In this document: positions 1 to 10,365 of the stretch, piece after piece
How positions within the stretch are numbered: position 1 is the stretch's first letter
Layout: each line of letters starts with the position of its first letter
NCBI RefSeq assembly: GCF_001277235.1
Contig: NZ_CP012266.1
Coordinates: forward strand, 930,001-994,000
Reading direction: 5' to 3'
Source of the DNA: Cronobacter dublinensis subsp. dublinensis LMG 23823
GTDB lineage: Bacteria > Pseudomonadota > Gammaproteobacteria > Enterobacterales > Enterobacteriaceae
DNA length: 64,000 nt
Translations under genes and position numbers: made by a program
Notes under the pieces: generated by a model
The model's database searches: none
Seen by the model: the letters and a program-made list of their open reading frames with translations, nothing else
Told to the model about the DNA's origin: nothing

Positions 1-691
1 CCACGCTGCTGTTGAGCGGTTTGCTCACCACGTAGTTGCCATTCACCACCGAGACCACCGGCGGCTGATGGGTCGTCATAAAGTAGTCATACCCCGGTTT
101 CAGCTGTTTCCAGAACCCGATGAAGTACGAATACTTGTGACGCTCCATGTTGGCGTCGGTCATGCGGAACGGATAAATGCTCACCTGGACGTTCGGCTGA
201 CCAAACACCAGCGCGCCGGTGACGAACTGGAAAATCTCATCGATATTTTTATCGGTCATCGCGTAGCAACCCACGGAAACGCAGGCGCCGTGAATCATCA
301 GATATTTCCCTTCATAGCCATTAGCGCGGTCAAAGGCGTTCGGAAAACCGATATTAATCGCTTTATAAAAACGGCTGTCGGGTTTGAGCTGGCCGCGCTG
401 CACGCTATAAAAGCCTTCCGGGCTTTTGAAATCGCCCTGACGGCGTTTCGGCCCAAGACCGCCGGAATAGTTGCAGATGCGGTAGCTATCCAGTAACTGA
501 TACTGCTCGCCCATCTTGACGTACAGCTCAAGCGTGCGCTCTTCCTTAAAGATCTGGATATAAACCGGGGAACCCATTAACTGCTGTTTTAATTCTTTTT
601 TTATCGGGGTAACGCTGTCGCTGCTGACTGTACTGGCCCATGAAAAGCACGACACCAGAAGCATTGCGATTAACAATGCGAGTTTACGCAT
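1..691 (-). CDS. yafK: YafK-type L,D-transpeptidase-family protein, 3' end cut by window
   Basis: Partial gene on the minus strand. Its ATG lies at 689-691 and the frame stays open to the window edge (about 230 codons; the E. coli family member is about 246 aa). The start MRKLALLIAMLLVSCFSWAS is a Sec signal peptide, so the product is periplasmic. A YkuD-type catalytic motif is visible in HGACVSVGCYAMTD, with the Cys nucleophile and preceding His. In E. coli the protein (also called DpaA) removes Braun lipoprotein from peptidoglycan; I infer the same role from sequence and from its position next to dinB. The stop codon lies beyond the window start. Confidence 0.9.
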   Translation of the reverse strand, partial: MRKLALLIAMLLVSCFSWASTVSSDSVTPIKKELKQQLMGSPVYIQIFKEERTLELYVKMGEQYQLLDSYRICNYSGGLGPKRRQGDFKSPEGFYSVQRGQLKPDSRFYKAINIGFPNAFDRANGYEGKYLMIHGACVSVGCYAMTDKNIDEIFQFVTGALVFGQPNVQVSIYPFRMTDANMERHKYSYFIGFWKQLKPGYDYFMTTHQPPVVSVVNGNYVVSKPLNSSV

Positions 692-917
692 ACTGCTTGT
701 TTCCTTGATAAAGCCAAGACCAATGCCGGAACGGCGAAGGGATCCAAAATAAGACTATTCTGGTTCGGGAGCGCTCACATTAGCACCGCTGTTATTTTTC
801 GCAAGCGCTGGCTACTGCGTTTACAATTAAGTTCTGCTTAACTTGCTCGCGCCGCATTGAATTTACTCAATCAGGCGGAAATAAGGAAGGTTGCCGCAGC
901 GTCGCTTTTTTGCCAGA

Positions 918-933
918 CTGTATACACATACAG
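918..933 (+). promoter_or_regulatory. LexA (SOS) box upstream of dinB
   Basis: CTGTATACACATACAG fits the LexA consensus CTG-N10-CAG, with a near-palindromic AT-alternating core. It ends 14 bp before the dinB ATG, so LexA bound here would block transcription or translation start. This matches the known SOS control of dinB. Confidence 0.9.
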
Positions 934-947
934 TGTGAGGCCGGGGT

Positions 948-2003
948 ATGCGCAAAATCATTCATGTCGATATGGACTGCTTTTTCGCGGCGGTTGAGAT
1001 GCGCGATAATCCGGCCCTGCGCGATATTCCCCTCGCCATTGGCGGCAGCCGCGAACGCCGCGGTGTGATCAGTACCGCTAACTACCCGGCGCGTAAATAT
1101 GGCGTGCGCAGCGCGATGCCGACCGGCATGGCGCTCAAGCTCTGCCCGCACCTCACGCTCCTGCCCGGCCGCTTTGATGCTTATAAAGAAGCCTCCGCGC
1201 ACATCCGTGACATCTTCTCGCGTTATACCCCGTTGATTGAACCGCTGTCGCTCGACGAGGCGTATCTGGACGTCACCGACAGCCCGCACTGTTACGGCTC
1301 GGCCACGCTGATGGCGCGCGAAATCCGCCAGACGATATTTAACGAATTACAGCTCACCGCGTCGGCGGGCGTGGCGCCCATAAAATTCCTCGCCAAGATA
1401 GCCTCCGATCTCAACAAGCCCAACGGACAATATGTGATAACGCCTGAAGAGGTGCCTGCATTTTTACGCACGCTGCCGCTTGGCAAGATCCCGGGCGTCG
1501 GCAAGGTGACGGCGGCGAAGCTTGAGAGCCTCGGTCTGCGTACCTGTGAGGATGTGCAAAAAAGCGATCTCGCCGCGCTGCTTAAGCGCTTTGGTAAGTT
1601 CGGGCGGGTGCTGTGGGAGCGCAGCCAGGGAATCGACGACCGCGAGATAAGCAGCGACAGACAGCGTAAATCGGTGGGCGTGGAGCGCACGCTCGCGGAA
1701 GATATTCACGACTGGGCCGAGTGCGAGGCGATTATCGAGCGCCTTTACCCTGAGCTGGAACTGCGGCTCGCGAAGGTTAAACCCGACCTGCGCATCGCGC
1801 GGCAGGGCGTCAAACTCAAGTTTAACGATTTCCAGCTGACGACCCAGGAGCATGTCTGGCCGCGCCTCAATAAAGACGACCTGATCGCGACCGCCAAAAA
1901 AACCTGGGATGAGCGACGCGCCGGGCGCGGCGTGCGGCTGGTGGGGCTGCACGTGACGCTGCTGGATCCGCAGCTCGAACGCCAGCTGGTGCTGGGACTG
2001 TAA
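948..2003 (+). CDS. dinB: DNA polymerase IV (Y-family translesion polymerase)
   Basis: 351 aa, the usual length. It copies damaged DNA with low fidelity during the SOS response. The palm motif [15 protein letters not shown] gives Asp8, and SLDEAYLD gives the catalytic Asp103-Glu104 pair. A helix-hairpin-helix-like stretch ([17 protein letters not shown]) and the little-finger domain follow. The C-terminus QLVLGL is the expected beta-clamp-binding peptide. The ATG at 948 is chosen because it gives exactly the E. coli N-terminus [10 protein letters not shown]. Regulated by the LexA box just upstream. Divergent from yafK. Confidence 0.97.
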   Translation: MRKIIHVDMDCFFAAVEMRDNPALRDIPLAIGGSRERRGVISTANYPARKYGVRSAMPTGMALKLCPHLTLLPGRFDAYKEASAHIRDIFSRYTPLIEPLSLDEAYLDVTDSPHCYGSATLMAREIRQTIFNELQLTASAGVAPIKFLAKIASDLNKPNGQYVITPEEVPAFLRTLPLGKIPGVGKVTAAKLESLGLRTCEDVQKSDLAALLKRFGKFGRVLWERSQGIDDREISSDRQRKSVGVERTLAEDIHDWAECEAIIERLYPELELRLAKVKPDLRIARQGVKLKFNDFQLTTQEHVWPRLNKDDLIATAKKTWDERRAGRGVRLVGLHVTLLDPQLERQLVLGL

Positions 2004-2021
2004 GCTTTTTCTTGCCGGACC

Positions 2022-2100
2022 GGTGGGTGCGCTGCGCTTACCCACCCTGGAGAACGTTAACTTTCCAGGACGTAGGGCGGGTAAGCGCAGCGCGCCCGCC
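2022..2100. repeat. REP-like pair of inverted GC-rich hairpins
   Basis: Two hairpin-forming units stand head to head. GGTGGGT-N10-ACCCACC covers 2022-2045 and GGCGGGT-N10-GCCCGCC covers 2077-2100. They share the core AAGCGCAGCGC in opposite orientation, with a short AT-rich linker. This is the build of enterobacterial REP/BIME elements between convergent genes (dinB and pepD). Assignment to a named REP class would need a library comparison. Confidence 0.6.
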
Positions 2101-2135
2101 ATTCCCCAAAGCGCACCCGCCACCGCGCAAATAAA

Positions 2136-2159
2136 AAAGGCGGCCTCGGGGCCGCCTTT
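2136..2159 (-). terminator. Rho-independent terminator of pepD (usable from dinB side)
   Basis: Perfect stem AAAGGCGGCC / GGCCGCCTTT with a TCGG loop. It is followed on the minus strand by a run of T. It lies 15 bp beyond the pepD stop codon and between convergent genes. Confidence 0.85.
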
Positions 2160-2174
2160 ATTCTGCATAAACGT

Positions 2175-3632
2175 TTATTTCACCGGGATCGCTTTCAGCA
2201 GCTCGGTCAGCAGGGTCCAGTACTGGCCCACGCTCTCGATATGCACCTGCTCATCCGGCGAGTGCGGTCCGGTAATGGTCGGCCCGATGGAAACCATATC
2301 CATCTGCGGGTACGGTTTTTTGAACAGACCGCATTCCAGACCGGCGTGGATCACCTGAATGTTCGGCGTTTTGTTAAACAGACGCTGGTAGGTTTCTCGC
2401 ACCAGATGCATCACCGGCGAACTGGCGTCCGGCTGCCAGCCCGGATAGCTGCCTTTGGCGACGGTCTGCGCGCCCGCAAGCTTACCGAGCGACTCCAGCA
2501 TGCCCACCACGTAATCTTTACCACTGTCGATGAGCGAGCGGATCAGGCAGATGATTTCCGCCTGCTCGTCGTTCATGGTCACCACGCCCACGTTCAGGGA
2601 GGTTTCCACCACGCCTTTTGCGACGTCAGAATTGCGGATAACGCCGTTCGGCATCGCGTTCAGCAGCGCGACAAAGGTATCGCGGCTCTGCGCGGTCAGC
2701 GCGGCTTTATCGGTCGTGGCCGCTTCCAGCAGAACGGTAATGTTCTTCTCTTTAACGGACAGCTCGTTTTTAAGAATGGCGAGGAAGGTATCCGCCAGCG
2801 CTTTCAGCTCGCCCGCTTTAGCGGCAGGCACCGCGACGGTTGCGAACGCTTCGCGCGGGATGGCGTTACGCAGCGTACCGCCGTTAAAATCCACCAGGCG
2901 TAAATCCAGGTCCTGCGCATGCGCGAACAGGAAACGGGCCAGCAGTTTATTGGCGTTGCCGAGGCCCAGGTGGACATCGCCGCCGGAGTGGCCGCCTTTC
3001 AGGCCTTTGAGCGTCAGTTTAAACGTCTCGAAACCGGCCGGGATCGCCTCGCGGGAAACTTTCAGCGTGGAGATAAAATCGATGCCGCCGGCGCAACCCA
3101 TGTAGATTTCGCCTTCTTCTTCGGAATCGGTGTTGATCAGAATATCCGCCTGCAGCCAGCCTGCCTGCAGACCGAACGCGCCGTCCATCCCGGCTTCTTC
3201 GGTCATGGTCAGCAGCACTTCCAGCGGGCCGTGCTCGACGGAATCATCCGCCAGCACCGCCAGCGCGGAGGCCATGCCGATGCCGTTGTCCGCGCCAAGT
3301 GTAGTGCCACGTGCTTTCACCCACTCGCCGTCGATGTACGGCTGGATAGGATCTTTCGTGAAGTCATGAACGGTGTCGTTATTTTTCTGCGGCACCATAT
3401 CCAGGTGCGCCTGCAGCACGACCGGCTTGCGGTTTTCCATGCCGGCGGTCGCCGGTTTGCGAAGTAAAATGTTGCCCACCTGATCGCGCTCGGCGAACAG
3501 GCCTTTTTCCTTCGCCCAGCCCATGATGTGTTCGGCGAGTTGTTCTTCATGGTAGGACGGGTGAGGAATGGAGCAGATTTTCGCGAAAATATCCCACAGC
3601 GGTTGAGGGGAGAGTTGAGACAGTTCAGACAC
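2175..3632 (-). CDS. pepD: Cytosolic aminoacyl-histidine dipeptidase (peptidase D)
   Basis: 485 aa, matching E. coli PepD (beta-Ala-dipeptidase/carnosinase, M20 family). It hydrolyses Xaa-His and other dipeptides in the cytosol. The metal-binding blocks QAHLDMVPQ, LGADNGIG and MTEEAGMDG, and the late HAGLECGLF, are all present. I choose the GTG start at 3632 (protein VSELSQLSPQ, read as Met) because AAGGAGA sits 6-7 bases before it and the N-terminus equals E. coli MSELSQLSPQ. An in-frame extension to 3662 lacks such support. Single-gene unit with its own terminator. Confidence 0.96.
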   Translation of the reverse strand: MSELSQLSPQPLWDIFAKICSIPHPSYHEEQLAEHIMGWAKEKGLFAERDQVGNILLRKPATAGMENRKPVVLQAHLDMVPQKNNDTVHDFTKDPIQPYIDGEWVKARGTTLGADNGIGMASALAVLADDSVEHGPLEVLLTMTEEAGMDGAFGLQAGWLQADILINTDSEEEGEIYMGCAGGIDFISTLKVSREAIPAGFETFKLTLKGLKGGHSGGDVHLGLGNANKLLARFLFAHAQDLDLRLVDFNGGTLRNAIPREAFATVAVPAAKAGELKALADTFLAILKNELSVKEKNITVLLEAATTDKAALTAQSRDTFVALLNAMPNGVIRNSDVAKGVVETSLNVGVVTMNDEQAEIICLIRSLIDSGKDYVVGMLESLGKLAGAQTVAKGSYPGWQPDASSPVMHLVRETYQRLFNKTPNIQVIHAGLECGLFKKPYPQMDMVSIGPTITGPHSPDEQVHIESVGQYWTLLTELLKAIPVK

Positions 3633-3796
3633 GTTAAGTCTCCTTGACTGAGCCCGCTGCAATGCGGCGAACGGGCCTCTGGGTTATCGTTGTGATGTGC
3701 CGCAAGACGGGCCTGGGCAATCGTCCGAGAATACCACTTTCTTTTATGCCGTGCAGACCAAAGCGAGCAAAAACCACGGCCCGTGCCGCATGGCAC

Positions 3797-3825
3797 TGGT
3801 TTTTAGCGGCTCAGATCTCTATAAT
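3797..3825 (+). promoter_or_regulatory. Probable gpt promoter
   Basis: A perfect TATAAT lies at 3820-3825. A weak -35 (TGGTTT, 3797-3802) is 17 bp upstream. The leader from here to the gpt ATG closely resembles the E. coli gpt leader as I remember it. The start point is not directly visible. Confidence 0.5.
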
Positions 3826-3892
3826 CTCGCGCAACCTATTTTCCCCCTGAACACTTTTTAAGCCGTTTTTTAAACTGGCCGGGACACTTCAC

Positions 3893-4351
3893 ATGAGCGA
3901 AAAATACGTTGTCACCTGGGATATGTTACAGATCCACGCACGCAAGCTGGCGAGCCGCCTGCTGCCGGCCGAGCAGTGGAAAGGCATTATCGCCGTCAGC
4001 CGCGGCGGTCTGGTGCCGGGCGCACTGCTGGCGCGTGAACTGGGTATCCGTCACGTCGATACCGTCTGTATCTCCAGCTACGACCATGACAACCAGCGTG
4101 AACTGAAGGTTATCAAACGCGCGGAAGGCGATGGCGAAGGCTTTATCGTGGTGGACGATCTGGTGGATACCGGCGGCACCGCAGTGGCTATCCGCGAAAT
4201 GTACCCGAAAGCCCGTTTCGTCACTATTTTCGCAAAACCGGCAGGTCAGCCGCTGGTGGATGACTACGTCATCGACATCCCGCAGGACACCTGGATTGAG
4301 CAGCCGTGGGACATGGGCGTGGTCTTCGTACCGCCGCTGTCTGGCCGTTAA
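3893..4351 (+). CDS. gpt: Xanthine-guanine phosphoribosyltransferase
   Basis: 152 aa, full length and nearly identical to the E. coli enzyme. It salvages guanine, xanthine and hypoxanthine to nucleotides using PRPP. The PRPP-binding signature is [14 protein letters not shown], with the acidic pair Asp88-Asp89. [11 protein letters not shown] and the C-terminal [10 protein letters not shown] base-binding segment are also present. The start [10 protein letters not shown] equals the family start. Cytosolic/membrane-associated, transcribed alone and closed by a strong terminator. Confidence 0.97.
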
Positions 4352-4371
4352 TCCCGTCCTTACGCATCTTT

Positions 4372-4402
4372 ACGCCCGGCACTGCCGGGCGTTTTTGTTT
4401 TT
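4372..4402 (+). terminator. Rho-independent terminator after gpt
   Basis: Perfect 9-bp stem ACGCCCGGC / GCCGGGCGT with an ACT loop. Downstream is TTTTTGTTTTT. It starts 20 bp after the gpt stop. Confidence 0.92.
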
Positions 4403-4456
4403 AGGCATCGCCTGCGAGTACAATCAAACTTTGTGACGTTTTCACGGAGGCAGAGC

Positions 4457-5704
4457 ATGTCGCAGGCAAACCTGAGCGAAACCCTGTTTAAGCCACGGTT
4501 TAAACACCCCGAAACCTCGACGCTGGTGCGTCGTCTTCAGCATGCCCCGCCTCCGGATATTCAGTCGACGCTGGACGGTAAAACGGTGCCGCACTGGTAT
4601 CGCATGATAAACCGCCTGATGTGGGTCTGGCGCGGCGTTGATCCGCTGGAAATCCTTGAGGTGCAGTCGCGCATCGTATTAAGCGACGCCGAACGCACCG
4701 ATCCCGCCCTGTACGACACGGTCGTCGGCTATCGCGGTGGCAACTGGAACTACGAATGGTCGAAGCAGGCCATGACATGGCAGCAGCGCGCGGGCCAGGA
4801 AACGGACGAGCAGGCCATCGGCAAGGCGTGGCTGATGGCCTCCACCCTTTACAGTATCGCCGCCTATCCGCACCTCAAAGGCGACGTGCTTGCCGAGCAG
4901 GCGCAGGCGCTCGCCAATCGCGCCTACGAAGAAGCGGCCACGCGCCTTTCCGGCGAACTGCGCGAGCTGACGTTCGCGATTCCTGGCGGCGCGTCCATCA
5001 ACGGCTTTTTGCATCTGCCCAAAGGCGGGCAGGGGCCTTTCCCGACCGTGCTGATTTGCGGCGGGCTTGATTCCCTGCAAAGCGACTACTTTAACCTCTT
5101 CGAGCGCTACTTCGCGCCGCTCGGCATCGCGATGCTGACCATCGATATGCCGTCCGTCGGCGCGTCGGCGAAATGGACGCTTACGCAGGACTCCAGCCTG
5201 CTGCATCAGCATGTGTTGCAGGCGCTGCCGACGCTGCCGTGGGTCGATCACACCCGCGTGGCGGCATTCGGGTTCCGCTTCGGGGCGAACGTGGCGGTGC
5301 GGCTGGCGTATCTGGAGGCGCCGCGCCTTAAAGCGGTGGCGTGTCTCGGCCCGATGGTGCATCAGCTCTTTAGCGATCCGACGCAGCAGGATCGGGTGCC
5401 GGAGATGTATATGGATGTGCTGGCAAGCCGTCTTGGCATGTATGACGCCTCGGACAACGCGCTGCGCGTCGAGCTTAACCGCTATTCGCTGAAAACGCAG
5501 GGGCTGCTCGGCCGCCGTTGCCCGACGCCGATGCTGGCGGGCTTCTGGAAAAACGATCCGTTCAGCCCGGAAGAGGAAGCGCGTTTAATCGCCTCGTCAT
5601 CTGTCGCGGGTAAACTGCTGGAGATCCCCACTTCGCCTGTGTACAGCAACTTCGATAAGGCGCTGTATGAGATTTCCGGGTGGGTAAACCATAAATTGCG
5701 TTAA
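4457..5704 (+). CDS. frsA: FrsA-type esterase / fermentation-respiration switch protein
   Basis: 415 aa (E. coli FrsA 414). Alpha/beta-hydrolase-fold protein described as binding enzyme IIA-Glc and shifting metabolism toward fermentation; esterase activity has been reported for the family. [20 protein letters not shown] at the N-terminus and the core segments around [13 protein letters not shown] and [17 protein letters not shown] fit the family. The [10 protein letters not shown] segment takes the place of a nucleophile elbow and has no classical G-x-S-x-G Ser. ATG 4457 is chosen over an upstream GTG because GGAGG lies 6 bp before it. Confidence 0.93.
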   Translation: MSQANLSETLFKPRFKHPETSTLVRRLQHAPPPDIQSTLDGKTVPHWYRMINRLMWVWRGVDPLEILEVQSRIVLSDAERTDPALYDTVVGYRGGNWNYEWSKQAMTWQQRAGQETDEQAIGKAWLMASTLYSIAAYPHLKGDVLAEQAQALANRAYEEAATRLSGELRELTFAIPGGASINGFLHLPKGGQGPFPTVLICGGLDSLQSDYFNLFERYFAPLGIAMLTIDMPSVGASAKWTLTQDSSLLHQHVLQALPTLPWVDHTRVAAFGFRFGANVAVRLAYLEAPRLKAVACLGPMVHQLFSDPTQQDRVPEMYMDVLASRLGMYDASDNALRVELNRYSLKTQGLLGRRCPTPMLAGFWKNDPFSPEEEARLIASSSVAGKLLEIPTSPVYSNFDKALYEISGWVNHKLR

Positions 5705-5761
5705 TGATTTGCTAATTTCCATTGGTTTGGTAAAACAGTGGCTTCACAAAAGGAGATCGCA

Positions 5762-6151
5762 ATGACGTTACCGAGTGGACACCCGAAAAGCAGGATGATT
5801 AAGAAATTCACTGCCCTTGGCCCCTATATTCGTGAAGGGCAGTGCGAAGGCAACCGCTTTTTCTTTGACTGCCTGGCGGTTTGCGTCAACGTCAAACCCG
5901 CGCCGGAGAAACGTGAATTCTGGGGCTGGTGGATGGAGCTGGAAGCAGAGGAAGATCGTTTTACCTACACCTGGCAGTTTGGCCTGTTTGATAAAGAGGG
6001 CGACTGGAATGCCATCCCTATCAAAGACGACGAAGTAAAAGAGAAGCTTGAGAAAACGCTGCGTGACTTCCATGAAAGATTGCGTGCGCTGCTCGCTTCG
6101 ATGGATTTAAAACTGGAGCCGGTGACAGAAAATTTTAAGCTTTCTGCATAA
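5762..6151 (+). CDS. crl: Sigma-S factor-binding protein Crl
   Basis: 129 aa (E. coli 133). Crl binds RpoS and helps it form holoenzyme, stimulating curli and other stationary-phase genes. [20 protein letters not shown] and the [11 protein letters not shown] motif are diagnostic. ATG 5762 follows AAGGAG at good spacing; a GTG 24 nt upstream is in frame but would swallow the ribosome-binding site. The C-terminus is shorter than in E. coli and diverges after LKLEPV, where the family is variable. Confidence 0.95.
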   Translation: MTLPSGHPKSRMIKKFTALGPYIREGQCEGNRFFFDCLAVCVNVKPAPEKREFWGWWMELEAEEDRFTYTWQFGLFDKEGDWNAIPIKDDEVKEKLEKTLRDFHERLRALLASMDLKLEPVTENFKLSA

Positions 6152-6182
6152 GCCGCATTTCAGTTAATGCTTAAACCAGAGT

Positions 6183-6216
6183 AAAAAATAACCCCGCCGA
6201 AGCGGGGTTATTTTTT
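6183..6216. terminator. Bidirectional terminator between crl and phoE
   Basis: Perfect 15-bp stem AAAAAATAACCCCGC / GCGGGGTTATTTTTT with loop CGAA. It lies between convergent crl and phoE and has T tracts on both strands. Confidence 0.95.
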
Positions 6217-6267
6217 ATCGTAGCCACCCGTTTAATCAGGCGCGTTTATTTTCGCGCCTGTGCGTCA

Positions 6268-7350
6268 TCAGAACTGATAATTCAGTCCGACAGCCACAAC
6301 ATCATCGGTAGAAATTTTCAGACGACGGGTAACGTCATCTTCATCGATCTGGTTGATTTTATAATCCACAAACGCGGACATGTTTTTGTTGAAGTAGTAA
6401 GTGGCGCCCACATCAATATATTCCACCAGATCCTGATCGCCGATACCGTTTTCGATATCTTTGCCTTTCTGCATCACGTAGCCCAGGGACGGGCGCAGGC
6501 CGAAGTCGAACTGGTACTGCACCACGGCTTCGAAGTTCTGGGTTTTGTTGGCAAAGCCCTGATCGGCGGCGTCAGCGCCTTTAATCGGGGTCATGTTGCG
6601 AGTTTCAGAGTACATCACCGCAAGGTACAGGTTATTGGCGTCATATTTCGCGCCAGCCGCCCATGCCTCAGCACGCTCGCCGCCGCCGAGCGCTTTCAGC
6701 TCCTGCACGTTGGTGCGGTCAGAGGTGGTGTACGCGCCGCCCAGCACGAAATCGCTGCCGCCGAAATCATAGGTCAGCGCGGTGCCGAAGCCGTCACCGT
6801 TCGCGGTGGAGTAATCAGAGCGCTCGTTTTTGCCCTGGTATTGCAGGGTCATGTTCAGGCCGTCGATAGCGCCGAAGAAATCGGTGTTGCGGTAGGTCGC
6901 GACGCCGGTTGTGCGTTTAGTCATGAAGTTATCGGTTTTCGCCGAGGAGTCGCCGCCGAATTCCGGGAACATATCGGTCCAGGCTTCCACGTCATACAGC
7001 GCGCCCAGGTTGCGGCCGTAATCCAGTGAGCCGAAATCTTTCACTTTCAGACCGGCGAACGCCAGACGGGTTTTCTGCGAACCGTCGTTTTCAGCGCGGT
7101 TACCGGCGATTTCATATTCCCACTGGCCGTAACCGGTCAGGTCGCTGTTGACCTGCGTTTCGCCTTTAAAGCCCAGACGTGCGTAAGTTTTATCGCCGTC
7201 GTTGCCCGCGTCGTCGCTCATATAATGCATGGCTTTTACACGGCCATAAATATTGACTTTATTGCCGCCCTTATTAAACACCTCTGCGGCCTGAACAGCA
7301 GAAGACGCAACAATACCCATCACCACTAATGCCAGAGTGCTCTTTTTCAT
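6268..7350 (-). CDS. phoE: Outer-membrane phosphoporin PhoE
   Basis: 360 aa general porin (E. coli PhoE 351) with a 21-residue signal peptide ending SSAVQA before AEVFN. The trimeric beta-barrel passes anions under phosphate limitation. The conserved signature [20 protein letters not shown] and the C-terminal Phe (GLNYQF) needed for BAM insertion are present. Extra residues lie in surface loops (around [10 protein letters not shown] and DDVTRRLK) relative to E. coli. ATG 7350 is chosen to give [10 protein letters not shown]; another ATG is immediately upstream. PhoE is told from OmpC/OmpF by gene order crl-phoE-proB and by the Pho box. Confidence 0.93.
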   Translation of the reverse strand: MKKSTLALVVMGIVASSAVQAAEVFNKGGNKVNIYGRVKAMHYMSDDAGNDGDKTYARLGFKGETQVNSDLTGYGQWEYEIAGNRAENDGSQKTRLAFAGLKVKDFGSLDYGRNLGALYDVEAWTDMFPEFGGDSSAKTDNFMTKRTTGVATYRNTDFFGAIDGLNMTLQYQGKNERSDYSTANGDGFGTALTYDFGGSDFVLGGAYTTSDRTNVQELKALGGGERAEAWAAGAKYDANNLYLAVMYSETRNMTPIKGADAADQGFANKTQNFEAVVQYQFDFGLRPSLGYVMQKGKDIENGIGDQDLVEYIDVGATYYFNKNMSAFVDYKINQIDEDDVTRRLKISTDDVVAVGLNYQF

Positions 7351-7433
7351 CATTAATCCCAATCATTATTTACGCGCTAAAATTCGCGGGTCAAAGACCT
7401 GTGAAAAAACAAGATGGGTTTTAACGGTCAGAT

Positions 7434-7451
7434 ATGAAAAAAATATGACAA
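7434..7451 (-). promoter_or_regulatory. PhoB box for phoE
   Basis: On the minus strand it reads TTGTCATATTTTTTTCAT, about 13-14 of 18 positions of the Pho box CTGTCATAAAWCTGTCAT. It points toward phoE, 84 bp upstream of the ATG. A second Pho-like box, CTGTAATAAAAATATCAA, lies at 7489-7506 in the opposite orientation. Confidence 0.6.
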
Positions 7452-7641
7452 AGTAAGATAAATTTTAAAAAGATATATTTTTCGTAAACTGTAATAAAAA
7501 TATCAAACAGCGCCGCTATGCTTGCCGGTTCGTCTGCGCGCCGTGCGGTTTTTCGGGCCGGGAGTTGGCAAGGGCGCGCTCTCCTGTTACAACGTCATTT
7601 TGGGTTTAATTTTTCCAATTTCGTTGATACGGCAAAACATC

Positions 7642-8745
7642 ATGAGTAACAGCCAGACCCTGGTAGTGAAACTGGGGACCAGCGTCCTGACCGGCGGCTC
7701 GCGTCGCCTCAATCGCGCCCATATTGTCGAACTGGTGCGCCAGTGCGCGCAGCAGCACGCGGCCGGGCATCGTATTGTGATTGTCACGTCCGGGGCGATT
7801 GCCGCCGGGCGCGAACACCTGGGCTACCCGGAACTCCCGGCGACCATCGCCTCCAAGCAGCTGCTGGCGGCGGTTGGTCAGAGCCGTTTGATTCAGCTCT
7901 GGGAGCAGCTTTTCTCGATTTACGGCATCCACGTGGGGCAGATGCTGCTCACCCGCGCGGATATGGAAGATCGCGAACGTTTTCTCAACGCGCGCGACAC
8001 GCTGACAGCGCTGCTCGATAACCGTATCGTGCCGGTCATCAACGAAAACGACGCGGTCGCGACCGCGGAAATCAAAGTGGGCGACAACGACAATCTCTCG
8101 GCGCTGGCGGCCATTCTCGCAGGCGCCGATAAACTGCTGCTGCTGACCGACCAGCAGGGCCTCTTCACCGCCGACCCGCGCAACAACCCGCAGGCCGAGC
8201 TGATTCAGGATGTCTACGGCATCGACGACACCCTGCGCGCGATTGCGGGCGACAGCGTCTCCGGGCTCGGCACCGGCGGCATGGGCACCAAGCTTCAGGC
8301 GGCGGATGTCGCGGGCCGCGCGGGCATCGAGACCGTGATCGCCGCAGGCAGCAAGCCTGGCGTGATTAACGACGTTATCGAAGGGCTGCCGGTCGGCACG
8401 CGCTTCCACCCGCAGCAGACGCCGCTTGAGAACCGCAAACGCTGGATCTTCGGCGCGCCGCCCGCTGGCGAAATCACCGTTGACGAGGGCGCGCAGGCCG
8501 CCATTATGGAACGCGGCAGCTCGCTGCTGCCAAAAGGCATCAGAAGCGTTACCGGCAACTTTTCGCGCGGTGAAGTTATCCGCATCCGCAATCTGGAAGG
8601 GCGCGACATCGCCCACGGCGTCACGCGCTACAACAGCGACGCGCTGCGCCGCATCGCCGGGCACCACTCGCAGCAGATTGACGCCATTCTCGGTTATGAA
8701 TATGGCCCGGTGGCCGTTCACCGCGACGACATGATCACCCAATAA
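7642..8745 (+). CDS. proB: Glutamate 5-kinase
   Basis: 367 aa, same length as E. coli. First step of proline synthesis: ATP-dependent phosphorylation of glutamate, with proline feedback inhibition. The amino-acid-kinase domain occupies about residues 1-260 ([30 protein letters not shown]). A PUA domain follows (about 275-360). ATG 7642 gives [12 protein letters not shown], matching the family; upstream in-frame GTG codons only lengthen it into non-conserved sequence. Ten bases separate it from proA, so the two form an operon and their products act as a complex. Confidence 0.97.
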   Translation: MSNSQTLVVKLGTSVLTGGSRRLNRAHIVELVRQCAQQHAAGHRIVIVTSGAIAAGREHLGYPELPATIASKQLLAAVGQSRLIQLWEQLFSIYGIHVGQMLLTRADMEDRERFLNARDTLTALLDNRIVPVINENDAVATAEIKVGDNDNLSALAAILAGADKLLLLTDQQGLFTADPRNNPQAELIQDVYGIDDTLRAIAGDSVSGLGTGGMGTKLQAADVAGRAGIETVIAAGSKPGVINDVIEGLPVGTRFHPQQTPLENRKRWIFGAPPAGEITVDEGAQAAIMERGSSLLPKGIRSVTGNFSRGEVIRIRNLEGRDIAHGVTRYNSDALRRIAGHHSQQIDAILGYEYGPVAVHRDDMITQ

Positions 8746-8755
8746 GGAGCCTGCC

Positions 8756-10009
8756 ATGCTGGAGCAGATGGGCCAGGCGGCCAAAGCCGCCTCATATCAG
8801 ATGGCGCTGCTCTCCTCGCGCGAGAAAAACCGCGTGCTGGAGAAAATCGCTGATTATTTAGAAGCGCAATCAGAAGAGATTTTGCTCGCCAACGAGCAGG
8901 ACTTGCTGGAGGCGCGCCGCAACGGGCTGAGCGAGGCGCTGTTAGACCGCCTCGCGCTCAACCCGCAGCGCTTACACGCTATTGCGAACGACGTGCGCCA
9001 GGTCTGTCATCTGGCCGATCCGGTAGGCCAGGTTATCGACGGCGGCCTGCTGGAAAGCGGCCTGCGCATCGAGCGCCGCCGCGTGCCGCTCGGTGTGGTC
9101 GGCGTGATTTATGAAGCGCGCCCGAATGTGACGGTGGATGTCGCCTCCCTGTGCCTGAAAACCGGCAACGCGGCTATCCTGCGCGGCGGTAAAGAAACCT
9201 GGCGCACCAACGCGGCGACGGTGAAAGTTATCCAGAAAGCGCTGGAAGAGTGCGGCCTGCCCGCCGCCGCCGTTCAGGCCATCGAAAGCCCGGACCGCGC
9301 GCTGGTTAGTGAAATGCTGCGCATGGACAAATACATCGACATGCTGATCCCGCGCGGCGGGGCTGGGCTGCATAAGCTTTGCCGCGAGCAGTCAACCATT
9401 CCGGTTATTACCGGCGGCATCGGCGTATGTCATATTTTCGTTGATGAAAGCGCTGAGTTCGCGCCTGCGCTCAACATCATCACCAATGCCAAAACCCAGC
9501 GCCCGAGCACCTGTAATACAGTGGAGACGCTGCTGGTGCATGAGGCCATCGCAGAGCGTTTTCTGCCGGAGCTCAGCCAGGCGATGCACGCGCGCGGCGT
9601 AACGCTGCATGCTGACGAGCGTGCGCTGGCGCTGCTTGCCGGCGGCCCGGCGAACGTGGTGGCGGTGAAAGCGGAAGAGCTTGACGACGAATGGCTGTCG
9701 CTCGATCTCAACGTGAAGCTGGTGGCGGGCATCGACGGGGCCATCGCGCATATTCGCGCGCACGGCACCCAGCATTCGGACGCCATTCTCACCCGCACAT
9801 TGCGCCACGCCGACCGTTTCGTAAATGAAGTGGATTCTTCCGCGGTGTATGTGAACGCCTCGACGCGCTTTACCGACGGCGCGCAGTTCGGCCTGGGGGC
9901 CGAAGTGGCCGTGAGCACCCAGAAGCTGCACGCCCGCGGCCCGATGGGCCTCGAAGCGCTGACCACCTACAAGTGGATTGGCTACGGCGACGATACGATT
10001 CGTGCTTAA
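8756..10009 (+). CDS. proA: Gamma-glutamyl phosphate reductase
   Basis: 417 aa, identical in length to E. coli ProA. It reduces glutamyl-5-phosphate with NADPH to glutamate semialdehyde, which cyclises toward proline. Aldehyde-dehydrogenase superfamily; the catalytic Cys lies in [12 protein letters not shown], and cofactor-binding segments include [14 protein letters not shown] and [11 protein letters not shown] 8756 follows AAGGAG. Last gene of proBA, immediately upstream of thrW. Confidence 0.97.
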   Translation: MLEQMGQAAKAASYQMALLSSREKNRVLEKIADYLEAQSEEILLANEQDLLEARRNGLSEALLDRLALNPQRLHAIANDVRQVCHLADPVGQVIDGGLLESGLRIERRRVPLGVVGVIYEARPNVTVDVASLCLKTGNAAILRGGKETWRTNAATVKVIQKALEECGLPAAAVQAIESPDRALVSEMLRMDKYIDMLIPRGGAGLHKLCREQSTIPVITGGIGVCHIFVDESAEFAPALNIITNAKTQRPSTCNTVETLLVHEAIAERFLPELSQAMHARGVTLHADERALALLAGGPANVVAVKAEELDDEWLSLDLNVKLVAGIDGAIAHIRAHGTQHSDAILTRTLRHADRFVNEVDSSAVYVNASTRFTDGAQFGLGAEVAVSTQKLHARGPMGLEALTTYKWIGYGDDTIRA

Positions 10010-10017
10010 CTACGCAC

Positions 10018-10070
10018 CGGGTGATGCAAAAATCGCCGCTTGAACCGCAAGGGCATTGACGCATCACCCG
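10018..10070 (+). repeat. Long-looped inverted repeat after proA
   Basis: CGGGTGATGC (10018-10027) pairs with GCATCACCCG (10061-10070) across 33 nt. The 3' arm is followed by CTTTTACTT. It may serve as a weak terminator of proBA before the tRNA; the loop is longer than usual. Confidence 0.35.
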
Positions 10071-10117
10071 CTTTTACTTAAGCTTTTACCCCGTGCTAAG
10101 GCACACCCTTCCTCAGG

Positions 10118-10193
10118 GCCGATATAGCTCAGTTGGTAGAGCAGCGCATTCGTAATGCGAAGGTCGTAGGTTCGACTCCTATTATCGGCACCA
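10118..10193 (+). tRNA. thrW: tRNA-Thr, anticodon CGT
   Basis: 76 nt with encoded CCA. The acceptor stem GCCGATA pairs with TATCGGC. The D-loop contains AGTTGGTAGA. The anticodon stem GCATT/AATGC encloses loop bases with CGT at 10151-10153. The T-loop is GGTTCGACTCC. Located after proBA exactly as thrW in E. coli, where it is a prophage attachment site. Here AT-rich accessory genes follow directly. Confidence 0.97.
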
Positions 10194-10207
10194 CGCAAGC
10201 ATCTCTT

Positions 10208-10240
10208 AAGAGCCCCTCAATGTAACTACTCGGGCTTTTG
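10208..10240 (+). terminator. Probable terminator after thrW
   Basis: AAGAGCCC and GGGCTTTT pair with one wobble position across a 16-nt loop and end in TTTTG. It lies 15 nt after the tRNA. Confidence 0.55.
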
Positions 10241-10365
10241 TACTATAGAGAGCGAATCATCACATATATCTGTCAGAAGGCATTTTACGATAGGCAATCC
10301 CCACGTCTATATGCGATTATTAACGGTAATAAACATTGGTAGGCGAAAACAAAAGGGGATTTTCT

